DNA from: a virus
Virus record (IMG/VR): IMGVR_UViG_3300022658_000326
Location: 1 to 39,954 of that record
DNA length: 39,954 bases
Strand: one strand, 5' to 3'
Shown: positions 13,286 to 21,701 of the stretch, in pieces
How the letters are laid out: each line of letters opens with the position of its first letter
Position numbering within the stretch: the stretch's first letter is position 1
The notes under the pieces: generated by a model
Databases searched by the model: none
What the model was told of the DNA's origin: nothing
What the model saw: only the letters and a program-made list of their open reading frames with translations
Translations under genes and position numbers: made by a program

Positions 13286-13358
13286 TTTTTGCGTAGTAAA
13301 ACGTTTTCGGTACATTTCAGGCACGCTGGTAATCAGTGCACCCCACCCGAAAACGGCC
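13286..13358 (+). promoter_or_regulatory. Short intergenic region with palindromes, possible late promoter
   Basis: The 73 bases between the antiterminator and the tail protein Z gene hold a 10-bp palindrome AAAACGTTTT (13298-13307) and a perfect 9-bp inverted repeat CGTTTTCGG (13302-13310) with CCGAAAACG (13347-13355). The stretch is AT-richer than its surroundings. A standard -10/-35 pair is weak (TTGCGT at 13288 is a possible -35). It would be a sensible site for a late promoter responding to the Q-like protein. Confidence 0.3.
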
Positions 13359-13964
13359 ATGCAATTCAGTTACACCAGCAACGTCAATGACGTGATCAAA
13401 GAACTGAATGCAGCGGCTGCTGAGACAAGGCCTGCAGTAGTGCGGGCACTCAACAAAACCATGGACCGGGTCAAGGTCCGCGCGGCACGTGAAGTGCGCG
13501 ATGCTGGTTACAAACTCAAGATCAGCGACATCAAGAAAGCCATTCGCCTCAACCGCGCAACCTCTGGCAGGTTGCGTGCTGATGCTGTGGCCAGTGGCCG
13601 CCCGATCCCCTTGATCCAGTACAACGCAAAGCAAGTCGGTGCTGGTGTGTCGGTGGATGTATTGAATGGTCGCAAGGTAGTGGCAAAGGCCTTCATCGCC
13701 ACTACGCCCAGCGGATCAACTCAGGTGTTCATACGTGAACCCAATGCCATCCATAAGAAGGTGGTCAAAGGCGGCAAGGTGCAATGGAGTGCACTGCCCA
13801 TCCGTAAGTTGTATGGCCCGAGCATCCCCGATGCCCTGGCAAACAAAGCGGTGGCCGATGCCATCGTGCAGCTCATCGGTGATCGCTTCCCAGTGATCCT
13901 TGAGCATGAGCATTCGTTTCTCTTGAAGCGCCTGCCCAAACAGCAGCCCTTGCCTGCCGAATAA
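13359..13964 (+). CDS. Minor tail protein Z-like
   Basis: A 201-residue protein. The chosen start is the ATG at 13359, since the in-frame upstream codon at 13245 would give a shadow-like extension. The body matches the phage minor tail protein Z family (gpZ): RPAVVRALNKTMDRVKVRAAREVRDAGYKL near the N-terminus, SGRPIPLIQYNAKQVGAGVSVDVLNGRKVV, FIATTPSGSTQVFIR and PIRKLYGPSIPDAL. In lambda, gpZ is needed for correct tail end and connection to the head. Here the gene stands upstream of the terminase, apart from the other tail genes. This separate place is unusual for the classical order. Confidence 0.78.
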   Translation: MQFSYTSNVNDVIKELNAAAAETRPAVVRALNKTMDRVKVRAAREVRDAGYKLKISDIKKAIRLNRATSGRLRADAVASGRPIPLIQYNAKQVGAGVSVDVLNGRKVVAKAFIATTPSGSTQVFIREPNAIHKKVVKGGKVQWSALPIRKLYGPSIPDALANKAVADAIVQLIGDRFPVILEHEHSFLLKRLPKQQPLPAE

Positions 13965-14067
13965 ATTTCCGGGTCCTTCCTGGCCGCGCATCCCAGCGGG
14001 CACGAAGACCGCCGAATTTCTCTACTCCCCAGCTCGCTAGGGGGGTTGTAAAAGTGACCTCTCGCCC
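13965..14067. other. Candidate cos/packaging-initiation region
   Basis: The 103-base gap before the small terminase gene holds no gene. It has a GGGTCCTTCCTGGCC block (13975-13989), a GGGCACGAAGACCGCC block, and a CTCGCTAGGGGGG stretch (14032-14044), a pattern I have seen near cos sites of gpA-type phages. The location, directly before terminase small, and the gpA-type large subunit make cohesive-end packaging probable. The exact nick positions cannot be determined from the sequence. Confidence 0.35.
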
Positions 14068-14637
14068 ATGCCCACTCAGCAAGAAATCGCGGAACACCTC
14101 GGCATCAGCCAGCAGGCTGTGAGCCAGCAGATGTCGCCGATCGGCATTGACTGGCAGCAGTCGAGCATGGACGAAATCCGTCTGGCTTACCTGTCGCACC
14201 TTCGCGGCGTGGCTGCTGGCCACCGCTCGGCCGATGGCATGGACCTCGCCCGTGAGCGGGCTTTGACCGAGCAAGTGGACCGCGAACTGAAGATGCTCAC
14301 GCTGGCCGAGAAGAAGGGCCAGCTGGTGAACGTCGGCCAGTTGGAGCCCGAGCTGCAGCGGCAGTACATCGCATTCAAGTCCGAGCTGGAAGCCCGTGAC
14401 GACAAACTCAAGGAAGAGCTGGACCTTCTCTATGGCATCGACATTGACCTGGAGCTGATCAGTTCGCACACTCGCAATGCACTCTCTCACCTGTCCAGAC
14501 ACGACCCAAGCGGTGGTCGACCTGCTGGGCAGGTTGCGCCGCTCGGTGGCACCGTCGCCGCAGATGACTACGACCGACTGGGCGATCCAGCGGCGTATGT
14601 TGAGCCCGAAGGCGACGGCGAAGCCCGGCCGCTATAA
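14068..14637 (+). CDS. Terminase small subunit (Nu1-like)
   Basis: A 189-residue protein with an N-terminal helix-turn-helix (TQQEIAEHLGISQQAVSQQM, residues 3-22), a helical middle with DEIRLAYLSHLRGVAAGH and ERALTEQVDRELKMLTLAEKKGQLVN, and a helical tail up to residue ~145. The order, HTH then a LxxAEKKGxLV motif, fits the Nu1/gpNu1 small terminase family that recognises cos DNA. The last 54 residues are low-complexity and overlap the beginning of the large subunit gene by 161 bases in a different frame. No good ribosome binding site is visible upstream. Confidence 0.82.
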   Translation: MPTQQEIAEHLGISQQAVSQQMSPIGIDWQQSSMDEIRLAYLSHLRGVAAGHRSADGMDLARERALTEQVDRELKMLTLAEKKGQLVNVGQLEPELQRQYIAFKSELEARDDKLKEELDLLYGIDIDLELISSHTRNALSHLSRHDPSGGRPAGQVAPLGGTVAADDYDRLGDPAAYVEPEGDGEARPL

Positions 14638-16618
14638 CCCAGACCTCACGCCCTGGGTGCGCGGCATGCACCAGGCGCTGGACGATCCGGCCATCCATGA
14701 AGTGGTGTGCCAGAAGTCCGCCCAGGTGGCTTGGACGGACGGCGTCCTGTTGAACTACATCGGCAAGCGCATCGACATCGCGCCGTGCCCGATGATCATC
14801 ATGTTTCCGAAAGAGGGTGCGGCCAAAGAGTTCAACAGCGAAAAGTTTGAACCGATGGTGGAGTGCACTCCGGTGCTCGCCGTCAAGATCCCGATCACCA
14901 GCAAGCGGGACAAAGACAACCGCTGGCAGTTCAAAGGCTTCCCCGGTGGCTTCCTGAAGTTCGTGTCATCGAACTCGCCCAGCTCGGTAAAGACCACGCC
15001 TGCGCCGGTGGTGTGCGTGGAAGAGCCGGACGACGCCAACGAAAACGTCAAAGACCAGGGTGACACCATAACCATCCTGCGCGAGCGCACCAAAAGCTAC
15101 GCCCGGCGCAAGATGATCTTCGGTGGTACCCCCACCATTGAAGGCATCAGCCGCATCGCCGCCGCCTACGAGGCCAGCGACCAGCGCAAGTTCTTTGTGG
15201 CCTGCCCGCACTGCGATGAGCCGGAAGTGCTGGCCTGGGAAAACGTCAAGTGGGAGGAAAACGCCAGCCAGCCGCATGAGGTGTTTGGCACCGCCAACCC
15301 TGAGAGCGCCCGCTACTGCTGCCCGCATTGCGGATCGCTCTGGACGGACGCCGAAAAGAATCGTGCCGTGCGCCTGGCTGAGTCCCAGGGCCATGGCTGG
15401 AAAGCCACCCGCGCCTTCAACGGCGTGGCTGGGTTCTACATCAATGAGCTGTACAGCCCATTCCCCGGTTCCCGCCTGGTGCACCTGGTGCGTAAGTACC
15501 TGACCGCCATGCATGCGTTTGCACAGGGCGATGACACCAAGATCCGCAGCTTCCGCAACAACACGGAAGGCCTCACCTACGCCTACATCACCGATGTGCC
15601 GGAAGGTGCCGACCTGAAGTTGCGCGCCGAGGACTACCCCGAGTTCACCGTGCCCTACGGCGGCCTGCTGCTGACGGCCGGTGTGGACGTGCAGCACGAC
15701 CGCCTGGCCGTGATCATCCGTGCCTGGGGCCGGGGCGAAGAGAGCTGGCTGGTGTACTGGGGCGAGCTGTACGGCTCCACCCTGGTGGCCGGTGCTGGTG
15801 CCTGGGCAGACCTGGACGCCTTGCTGAGCCGCACCTTTGCGCACGCCAGTGGGGCGGCGCTCAAGATCAGTGCGGTGTCGATTGACGGCTCGGACGGCAA
15901 CCGGACGGAAATCGTCAACAGCTACGTGCGGCCGCGCCGCCACCTGGGCTTCATGTCGGTCAAGGGTGCTAGTGAAGCTGGCAACGACCGCAAGGAGATC
16001 TTCAGCACCCCGCGTATGGCAGATCCTGGCAAGCGCCAAAAGCCTGCCAAGTTCGGCCTGCAGGCCTACATCGTGGGTACCGCACGTGCGAAAGACTTGT
16101 TGCTGGAGACCCGTGTGAAGTTGACCGGCAGCGGCCCCGGCCGCATGCACTGGTATTCCCGCGTGCGCCCGGACTACTGGGAGCAGCTCACCAGCGAAGT
16201 GAAGGCCCCGAGCAAGACCAACCGCAACCGCAAGGTCTGGCAAAAGAAGGGCGGCACCCGCAACGAAGGTCTGGACTGCGAGGTTTACGCGCTGCATGCG
16301 GCGCGCTCCATCAAGACCAACCTGATGACCGAGGCCCATTGGGCAGCGGTTGAAAACCGACTGCGGCAGCGCACGCTCATCGCCATGGATGAGCCGTTGC
16401 CTGCTGCAGATGACGACGACACCGATACACCACCCCCGAGCGCCGGGGAGGGCAACCTCCCGAACGCGGCAACGGATAAGCCTGCGCCTGGCAAGCGCGA
16501 AACCGTCGCGGTGTCGTCACCACCCCCTGCACCTCCACCACCGAAACCCAAGCCCACTCGCACCAAGCGGCGGACTGGCAACGGTGGTGGAGGTGGTTAT
16601 TCGATCAACCGATGGTGA
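14477..16618 (+). CDS. Terminase large subunit, gpA family
   Basis: A 713-residue packaging ATPase-nuclease of the lambda gpA type. The N-terminus (LGRLRRSVAPSPQMTTTDWAIQRRMLSPKATAKPGRYNPDLTPWVRGMHQAL) is the standard gpA entry and justifies the early start. A Walker A-like segment, CQKSAQVAWTDGVLL, lies near residue 80, and a Walker B-like VVCVEEPDDA near 179; TIEGISRIAAAYEASDQRKFFVACPHC and a later CPHC pair are the family zinc motif. The C-terminal nuclease region starts with LLTAGVDVQHDRLAVIIRAWGRGEESW (catalytic Asp near 400). The last 90 residues are Pro-rich. It moves DNA into the capsid with the portal and cuts cos ends. Confidence 0.93.
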   Translation: MHSLTCPDTTQAVVDLLGRLRRSVAPSPQMTTTDWAIQRRMLSPKATAKPGRYNPDLTPWVRGMHQALDDPAIHEVVCQKSAQVAWTDGVLLNYIGKRIDIAPCPMIIMFPKEGAAKEFNSEKFEPMVECTPVLAVKIPITSKRDKDNRWQFKGFPGGFLKFVSSNSPSSVKTTPAPVVCVEEPDDANENVKDQGDTITILRERTKSYARRKMIFGGTPTIEGISRIAAAYEASDQRKFFVACPHCDEPEVLAWENVKWEENASQPHEVFGTANPESARYCCPHCGSLWTDAEKNRAVRLAESQGHGWKATRAFNGVAGFYINELYSPFPGSRLVHLVRKYLTAMHAFAQGDDTKIRSFRNNTEGLTYAYITDVPEGADLKLRAEDYPEFTVPYGGLLLTAGVDVQHDRLAVIIRAWGRGEESWLVYWGELYGSTLVAGAGAWADLDALLSRTFAHASGAALKISAVSIDGSDGNRTEIVNSYVRPRRHLGFMSVKGASEAGNDRKEIFSTPRMADPGKRQKPAKFGLQAYIVGTARAKDLLLETRVKLTGSGPGRMHWYSRVRPDYWEQLTSEVKAPSKTNRNRKVWQKKGGTRNEGLDCEVYALHAARSIKTNLMTEAHWAAVENRLRQRTLIAMDEPLPAADDDDTDTPPPSAGEGNLPNAATDKPAPGKRETVAVSSPPPAPPPPKPKPTRTKRRTGNGGGGGYSINRW

Positions 16619-16621
16619 CCT

Positions 16622-17206
16622 ATGCGCATCCCTTCCATCATCAACGCAGGCGACAACATCGGCTGGACTGACTTTTCGCTGAGCGACAGTAAAGGCAGCC
16701 CGGTCGATAGCGGCAGCTACACGTTGACCTATGCCTTTCGCGGGTCTATTGCTTCGGGAAACCTTGACCTGGTCGGCACGCCTTCGGGCATCGGCTGGTC
16801 GTTTGCCTTGAGCACGACCCAGTCGGCTGCCATGAATACCGGTGCCACAGCGCTGACCTGGTACTGGCAAGCCATCGCGACGAAGGCTGGTGCCCGTGTC
16901 ACTGCGGGCACCGGCACGCTGCTGGTGCAACCCAACGTGGCAGGCATCAACACCGCGTCAACGTTCGATGGCCGCAGCCAGGCTGAGAAAGACCTGGCCG
17001 CGATACGCGCCGAGATGACAGCCCGCATCAGCGGCGGTGCCACGCTGGAGTACGTCATCGGCTCTCGCTCACTGAAGAAAGAACCGATGGCGGCGCTGAT
17101 CGCAATGGAGCAACGGTGCTTGCGCATCGTGGCACGCGAAAAGCGCATGGCTGCTGGAGCAAATGGCCTGGGTAACTCCGGCCGACTTGGAGTGAGGTTC
17201 CGATGA
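16622..17206 (+). CDS. Head-tail joining protein with N-terminal Ig-like part (gpW position)
   Basis: A 194-residue protein with two parts. Residues 1-115 are beta-rich (FSLSDSKGSPVDSGSYTLTYAFRG ... TLLVQPN), like a small Ig-like domain. Residues 116-185 are helical (SQAEKDLAAIRAEMTARISG, LEYVIGSRSLKKEPMAALIAMEQRCLRIVAREKRM), with the GG..EY.IGSR pattern of short gpW-like head-tail joiners. It lies exactly where lambda has gpW, between terminase and portal. The fusion of the two parts is the odd feature. Its stop overlaps the portal start by four bases. Confidence 0.62.
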   Translation: MRIPSIINAGDNIGWTDFSLSDSKGSPVDSGSYTLTYAFRGSIASGNLDLVGTPSGIGWSFALSTTQSAAMNTGATALTWYWQAIATKAGARVTAGTGTLLVQPNVAGINTASTFDGRSQAEKDLAAIRAEMTARISGGATLEYVIGSRSLKKEPMAALIAMEQRCLRIVAREKRMAAGANGLGNSGRLGVRFR

Positions 17207-18909
17207 ACACAATGCAAAACGACCGCGCCGAGCGTGCGCAGCGCGCCTGGACGGCTGCGCAGGCGCGTGTGAAAGTCCCCGGCAGCGTAGTGCTGCAGAA
17301 CTGGCGGCAACGCCATGGCCCGGAAACCATTCGACATGCCCGCAACGCGCAAGCTGTGCAGACGTCTGCACGCGCCAAGCGTATGTACGGCGGCGCGGAG
17401 TTCGGCCGCACCACGGCCGATTGGGTAGCCAATGGCACCACGGCCGACAGCGAGCTGGTCACCAGCCTGCGGCCCTTGCGCAACCGCAGCCGCCAACTGT
17501 GCCGAGACAATGAGTACGCCAAAAACGCCAAGCGCGTGGTCAAACTCAACGTGGTCGGGCGCGGTATCAAGCTGCAGGCCCAAGTTAAGAAGCGTCGCGG
17601 CGACGCTTTTGACGACAAGACCAATGACGCGATCGAGGCCCAGTGGAAACATTGGACTGCTGCCAAGCGCTGCCACACAGCCGGGAAGCTGAGCTGGGCC
17701 CGCCTTCAGCAGCTCATCATGGACGGCGTCTTTGAAAGCGGCGAAATCCTGGTGCGCATCATCCGCAAGAAATTTGCGGACAGCCGCGTGATGATGGCGC
17801 TGGAAATCATCGAGTCCGATCAGATTGTGGAAACCTGGACCGGCCGCGTCAGCGAGACCGGCAACGAGATCCGCATGGGTGTCGAGGTGGATGAGTGGCA
17901 GCGCCCGGTGGCCTACTGGCTGCACCCACGCCACCCCGGTGACACCATGGCCAGCGCCACCTTGGCCAGTTCCAATTTCGTGCGCGTCCCGGCCGACGAA
18001 ATCATCCACATCGCGCTCTTCGAGCGGCCGTACCAAACGCGCGGTGTGCCCTGGTTGCACGCCACGCTGGTAAAGCTGCGGCACATGGGCGGTTATGAAG
18101 AGGCCGAGATCATCGCTGCCCGCAGCAGCGCCGCGATCATGGGCTTCCGTCAAAAGCCGGAAGTCGATATCCCTGGCGACGGTGCGGAAGATGCAGACGA
18201 CGTGATGGACGGCGAGCGCGTCACCGACATGTCGCCCGGCATCATCCTCGACCTGGAGCCCGGCGAGACCTTCCAGGGCTTCAATCCCACCCGCCCGAAT
18301 GCTGCGCTTGATCCGTTCATGCGCTTCATGTTGCGGTCAGTGGCGGCCGGTGTGGGCGTGAGTTACGAAAGCCTCTCGCGCGACTACAGCCAGAGCAACT
18401 ACAGCTCCAGCCGCCTTGCCTTGCTTGATGACCGTGAGCTGTGGAGCATTTTGCAGGAGTGGCTGGTCGAGACCCTTTGTCAGCCCGTGTTCGAAGCCTG
18501 GCTGGAAATGGCGGTGCTCGGCGGCGTCCTGCAGCTGCCCGCTTACGAGACAGCCCCCGAGGTCTACCAGGCAATCCGCTGGGCCCCACGTGGCTGGAAG
18601 TGGATCGACCCTGCCAAGGAAGGTGCTGCTGCCAAGTCCGATGTGCGATCTGGTTTCGCCACGTTGACCGATGTCCTGGCCGAGAAGGGCGAAGACATCG
18701 AAGAGCACTTCCGTCGCCGCCGCGACGAAATCGCGCTGGCCAAGCGCTACGGCCTGGTGCTCGACACCGATCCGTCGCAGGTCACCGACAAGGGGCAGGT
18801 GCAACCCGACCCAGCAGCTGCAGCCAGTGGCAACGCTGGCGGCGAAGCGAAGCCCGCCGAACCCGATAACCCATCGACCCCATCAGGAGGTGAAACCGAT
18901 GACAACTAG
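17203..18909 (+). CDS. Portal protein, lambda family (gpB-like)
   Basis: A 568-residue portal protein. The N-terminus (VPGSVVLQNWRQRHGPETIRHARNAQAVQTSARAKRMYGGAEFGRTT) and the core LRPLRNRSRQLCRDNEYAKNAKRVVKLNVVGRGIKLQAQ match the lambda-family portal. Later come HIALFERPYQTRGVPWLHATLVKLRHMGGYEEAEIIAARSSAAIMGF and DPFMRFMLRSVAAGVGVSYESLSRDYSQSNYSSSRLALLDDRELW, which are highly typical. The C-terminus is acidic and Gly/Ala/Pro-rich. The portal forms the capsid vertex and the channel for DNA. Its stop lies 11 bases inside the protease-capsid gene. Confidence 0.94.
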   Translation: MNTMQNDRAERAQRAWTAAQARVKVPGSVVLQNWRQRHGPETIRHARNAQAVQTSARAKRMYGGAEFGRTTADWVANGTTADSELVTSLRPLRNRSRQLCRDNEYAKNAKRVVKLNVVGRGIKLQAQVKKRRGDAFDDKTNDAIEAQWKHWTAAKRCHTAGKLSWARLQQLIMDGVFESGEILVRIIRKKFADSRVMMALEIIESDQIVETWTGRVSETGNEIRMGVEVDEWQRPVAYWLHPRHPGDTMASATLASSNFVRVPADEIIHIALFERPYQTRGVPWLHATLVKLRHMGGYEEAEIIAARSSAAIMGFRQKPEVDIPGDGAEDADDVMDGERVTDMSPGIILDLEPGETFQGFNPTRPNAALDPFMRFMLRSVAAGVGVSYESLSRDYSQSNYSSSRLALLDDRELWSILQEWLVETLCQPVFEAWLEMAVLGGVLQLPAYETAPEVYQAIRWAPRGWKWIDPAKEGAAAKSDVRSGFATLTDVLAEKGEDIEEHFRRRRDEIALAKRYGLVLDTDPSQVTDKGQVQPDPAAAASGNAGGEAKPAEPDNPSTPSGGETDDN

Positions 18910-20977
18910 ACTCGCTCCCCCGCATGCAACGGAGCGCCGTCGTCTCAAAGACGGCGAGCTGCTGCCCCAGCAAACCCGCGTGGTGTCCTACCGCGCCGAC
19001 GAAGCCCCACAGGTCGACGTTGAAAACCGCACCTGCGAGCTGACATTCAGCTCGGAGTATCCGGTGGACCGCTGGTACGGAACCGAGGTGCTCAGCCATG
19101 CACCAGGCGCTGCCGATCTGTCCCGCTTGAATGACGGCGGCAACTTGCTGTGGGGCCATGACCCTGACGATGTGCTGGGCGTCATCGAGCGCGCCTGGAT
19201 CGGCGATGACAAGCGTGGCCACGCCATCGTGCGCTTCGGCAAGGATGAGCGCGGCACCTGGGCCATGAACCAGGTGCAAGACCGCATCGTGCGCAACGTG
19301 TCATTTATGTACGTCGCCAGCGACTACATCTGCGAGACGGAAGACCCCGATCGCTACAGCCGCGATGACACCTACACCGCCCAGAACTGGGTGGCTTTTG
19401 AAATTTCCCTGCTCACCATCGCAGCCGACCCCACCGTGGGTGTCGGCCGCAGTGCGGACCAGGGCTACCCCACGCGGGTGCACGTGGCAACACGCACACC
19501 AGCGCAACCCCCGGCAGCCGCCGAAACATCAACCGAAGGAAATCCCATGAAACCCAAGCACATTCTGCAGAATGCGGTCGAGACCGAACGCAGCGCAGGC
19601 GGCGGCACCAACACCGCCACTCCCCCCGCAGCTCCCAACTGGGAGCAAGAGCGCAAAAACGAGCGTGAACGCCAGACCGCGATTCGCAAACTCGGTGAGC
19701 GCTGGAACAACGGCGCTCTCGCCGATCTGCACATCGAAGGTGGCAGCTCGGTCGAGCAGGCCCGCAGCGCCTTCCTGGAAGCGATGGAAAAAGGCCAGCA
19801 GGTCAAGCCCGTGGGCGCTCGCGTCGACATGACCGATGCCGAGTCCCGCAGCTACAGCCTGATCAAGGCCATCCGCGCCATCTACAACAACAACTGGAAA
19901 GAGGCGGGATTTGAGCGTGAGGTCTCCACCGAGATCGCCAAGCAGCTGGGCAAAGAAAGTGGCCAAGGCTTCTTCGTGCCCACCAACCTGCCTTTCGCGC
20001 CCGACGACGAACACCGTCGCGCCTGGGCCATGGCAGCCGGTGGCTCCAAGATGCAGCAGCGTGCCCCCTTCGCAGTGGGCGCTACCGGCACCGGTGGTGC
20101 CATGGTGGCCACTCAGTTGCTGTCCGACAACTGGATCGAGGTGCTGCGCAACACCATGGTCACCCCCAAGTTGGGCGCACGCTTCCTGAGCGGCCTTGTG
20201 GGCAAGGTGGACATCCCCCGCCAGATCACCGCAGCCGCCACATCGTGGGTGGGCGAACTGACTGCCGGAACCGAGTCCGAAGCCACCTTCGACAAGGTAT
20301 CGCTCTCGCCCAAAAACATCACCAGCTGGGGCGTCATCAGCCGACTCATGCTGCTGCAGTCCACGCCCGCGATCGAGATGATTGCGCGCGCCGACCTGCT
20401 GGCCCAGATCGGCCTCGGCCTGGATCTGGCTGCCTTGTCTGGAAGCGGTACCGGTGGCCAGCCCACCGGCATCATCAACCAGGCGGGCGTGGGCTCTGTG
20501 GTGGGCGGCACCAACGGTCTGGCGCTCAGCTTCGATCACCTGATCCAGCTGTACAGCGCTCCCAAGATCGCCAACGCTCCGCAGAGCAATCTGGGCTTTG
20601 CCTTCAACGCCAAGGCCTACGGCTACCTGGCAACCCTGAAGGCCTCCACCGGTCAGTACCTGTGGGACCCACAAGGCGGCCTGTCCAACGGCAACCCCGA
20701 CACGGTCAAGGGCTACCCCTACGCCGTTAGCCAGCAGTTGCGCAGCAACTTGACCAAGGGCACCAGCAACGGCATTTGCTCGGAGTTGATCTTCGGCAAC
20801 TGGCTGGAGCTGCTGATCGCCGAATGGGGCGCGCTGGAAATCGCCATCAACCCCTACGACTCGACTTACTTCAAGTCGGGCGATGTGGTGATCCGCGCCA
20901 TCCAGACCGCTGACATCGGCGTGCGCCACGGTGCGTCCTTCGCCGTCATGTCCGACGCGTTGACCCCCGGCTTCTAA
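18899..20977 (+). CDS. Prohead protease fused to HK97-type major capsid protein
   Basis: A 692-residue fusion. The ATG at 18899 follows AGGAGG by seven bases. Residues 1-210 are an S78-type prohead protease: EVLSHAPGAADLSRLNDGGNLLWGHDPDDVLG with catalytic His87, and VRNVSFMYVASDY with Ser135. Residues 217-400 are a charged scaffold-like delta segment, and from about 395 (GATGTGGAMVATQLLSDNWIEVLRNTMVTPKLGARFLSGL) the HK97-fold capsid protein follows, ending GVRHGASFAVMSDALTPGF. Known fusions of this type cleave themselves during assembly. A second in-frame ATG at 19547 with its own Shine-Dalgarno sequence could give capsid protein in excess. Confidence 0.92.
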   Translation: MTTRLAPPHATERRRLKDGELLPQQTRVVSYRADEAPQVDVENRTCELTFSSEYPVDRWYGTEVLSHAPGAADLSRLNDGGNLLWGHDPDDVLGVIERAWIGDDKRGHAIVRFGKDERGTWAMNQVQDRIVRNVSFMYVASDYICETEDPDRYSRDDTYTAQNWVAFEISLLTIAADPTVGVGRSADQGYPTRVHVATRTPAQPPAAAETSTEGNPMKPKHILQNAVETERSAGGGTNTATPPAAPNWEQERKNERERQTAIRKLGERWNNGALADLHIEGGSSVEQARSAFLEAMEKGQQVKPVGARVDMTDAESRSYSLIKAIRAIYNNNWKEAGFEREVSTEIAKQLGKESGQGFFVPTNLPFAPDDEHRRAWAMAAGGSKMQQRAPFAVGATGTGGAMVATQLLSDNWIEVLRNTMVTPKLGARFLSGLVGKVDIPRQITAAATSWVGELTAGTESEATFDKVSLSPKNITSWGVISRLMLLQSTPAIEMIARADLLAQIGLGLDLAALSGSGTGGQPTGIINQAGVGSVVGGTNGLALSFDHLIQLYSAPKIANAPQSNLGFAFNAKAYGYLATLKASTGQYLWDPQGGLSNGNPDTVKGYPYAVSQQLRSNLTKGTSNGICSELIFGNWLELLIAEWGALEIAINPYDSTYFKSGDVVIRAIQTADIGVRHGASFAVMSDALTPGF
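19535..19549 (+). promoter_or_regulatory. Internal in-frame start for capsid protein
   Basis: GAAGGA (19535-19540) lies six bases before an in-frame ATG (19547-19549), residue 217 of the fusion gene. A product from here would be 476 residues starting MKPKHILQNAVETERS, the expected length of an HK97-type capsid precursor. The phage would so make many capsid subunits and few proteases from one gene. Codon spacing (648 bases, 216 codons) confirms the frame. Confidence 0.55.
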
Positions 20978-21007
20978 GCCACCTACCAGGCACCCGCCCG
21001 GTCAGTC

Positions 21008-21036
21008 CCCAGCAGGCCCATGGCCTGCTGGGTGTT
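21008..21036 (+). terminator. Strong hairpin after the capsid gene
   Basis: A perfect 11-bp stem (CCCAGCAGGCC 21008-21018 with 21022-21032) closes a 3-base loop and is followed by TGTTTGC and a pyrimidine-rich stretch. It may be a partial terminator that lowers expression of downstream genes after the abundant capsid gene, or an RNA processing/stability element. The U-run is short. Confidence 0.5.
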
Positions 21037-21066
21037 TGCATTTCCTCTTCCTCCCTGGAGATCTCC

Positions 21067-21387
21067 ATGAAATTCCAAGTCCGCGAAGGTTTCGTCATTC
21101 ACGACACCCGCATCGTCAAGGTCAACGACAAGCCCGTCGAACAAACCAACAGCTACTACGAGGGCGACACCGTCGATTTCGACGACGACACCGCCACCAA
21201 GCACCTGCACAAGCTGGAGCCGCTGGACAAGGCTGCAACAGCTTTCGTCAATGCCCGCCATGCACCGGTGTCTCCGCCCCCTGTAGCTGGCGTCGATCCC
21301 GCCCAACTGGCCAGCCTGATTGCCGTGGCCGTTGCCAACGCACTGGCAGCCCAGGCGCAAGCGCCACAGGCACCGCCCGCTCAGTAA
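21067..21387 (+). CDS. Small head-completion or decoration-region protein, unassigned
   Basis: A 106-residue protein beginning MKFQVREGFVIHDTRIVKVN, then a beta-rich segment EQTNSYYEGDTVDFDDDTATKHLHKLEPLD, then a C-terminal Ala/Pro/Gln-rich tail (SLIAVAVANALAAQAQAPQAPP). A CTGGAG ribosome binding site lies eight bases upstream. It occupies the place of lambda gpFI, between capsid and head-tail attachment proteins. I do not recognise the family. Confidence 0.6.
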   Translation: MKFQVREGFVIHDTRIVKVNDKPVEQTNSYYEGDTVDFDDDTATKHLHKLEPLDKAATAFVNARHAPVSPPPVAGVDPAQLASLIAVAVANALAAQAQAPQAPPAQ

Positions 21388-21405
21388 CAGGGCGCTGCGT
21401 AGGCC

Positions 21406-21690
21406 ATGTTCACCGAAAACACCGACGTCTTCCTGCGCGACTTCGGCGTGCCCTGCAGCTGCGGCGCTGTCAACTTCACTGGCATCTTGAACAAGCCCGA
21501 TGAGACCCTGGCAGCTGCCGGGGTCAACGTGCTGTCCACCATGTACCTGTTGGAGTGCAAGACCGTGGATGTCGTATCGGCATCCATCGTCAGCGGCAGC
21601 AACATCACCGTGGACGGGCAGGCCTTTGTGGTGCGCGATGTCCTCTCGGTCGATGACGGTGTTTTCAACCACCTCACCCTTTCCAAGTAA
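21406..21690 (+). CDS. Head-tail attachment protein, FII-like
   Basis: A 94-residue protein: FTENTDVFLRDFGVPCSCGAVNFTGILNKPDETL, then STMYLLECKTVDVVSASIVSGSNITVDGQAFVVRDVLSVDDGVFNHLTLSK. The short all-beta form with an FLxDFG start and the VDGQxFVVRDV end matches lambda gpFII-type head-tail joining proteins (phage head attachment family). It binds the head so that tails can dock. Its place directly after the capsid region supports this. Confidence 0.72.
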   Translation: MFTENTDVFLRDFGVPCSCGAVNFTGILNKPDETLAAAGVNVLSTMYLLECKTVDVVSASIVSGSNITVDGQAFVVRDVLSVDDGVFNHLTLSK

Positions 21691-21701
21691 GGACCCGTCC
21701 C

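Noticed and set aside
14966-16339. A 457-residue open frame on the minus strand
   Set aside because: Shadow of the terminase large subunit, whose family motifs are clear on the plus strand.
16729-18153. A 474-residue open frame on the minus strand
   Set aside because: Shadow of the gpW-place and portal genes; low-complexity composition.
19529-20929. A 466-residue open frame on the minus strand
   Set aside because: Shadow of the protease-capsid gene; Gly/His/Val-rich without motifs.
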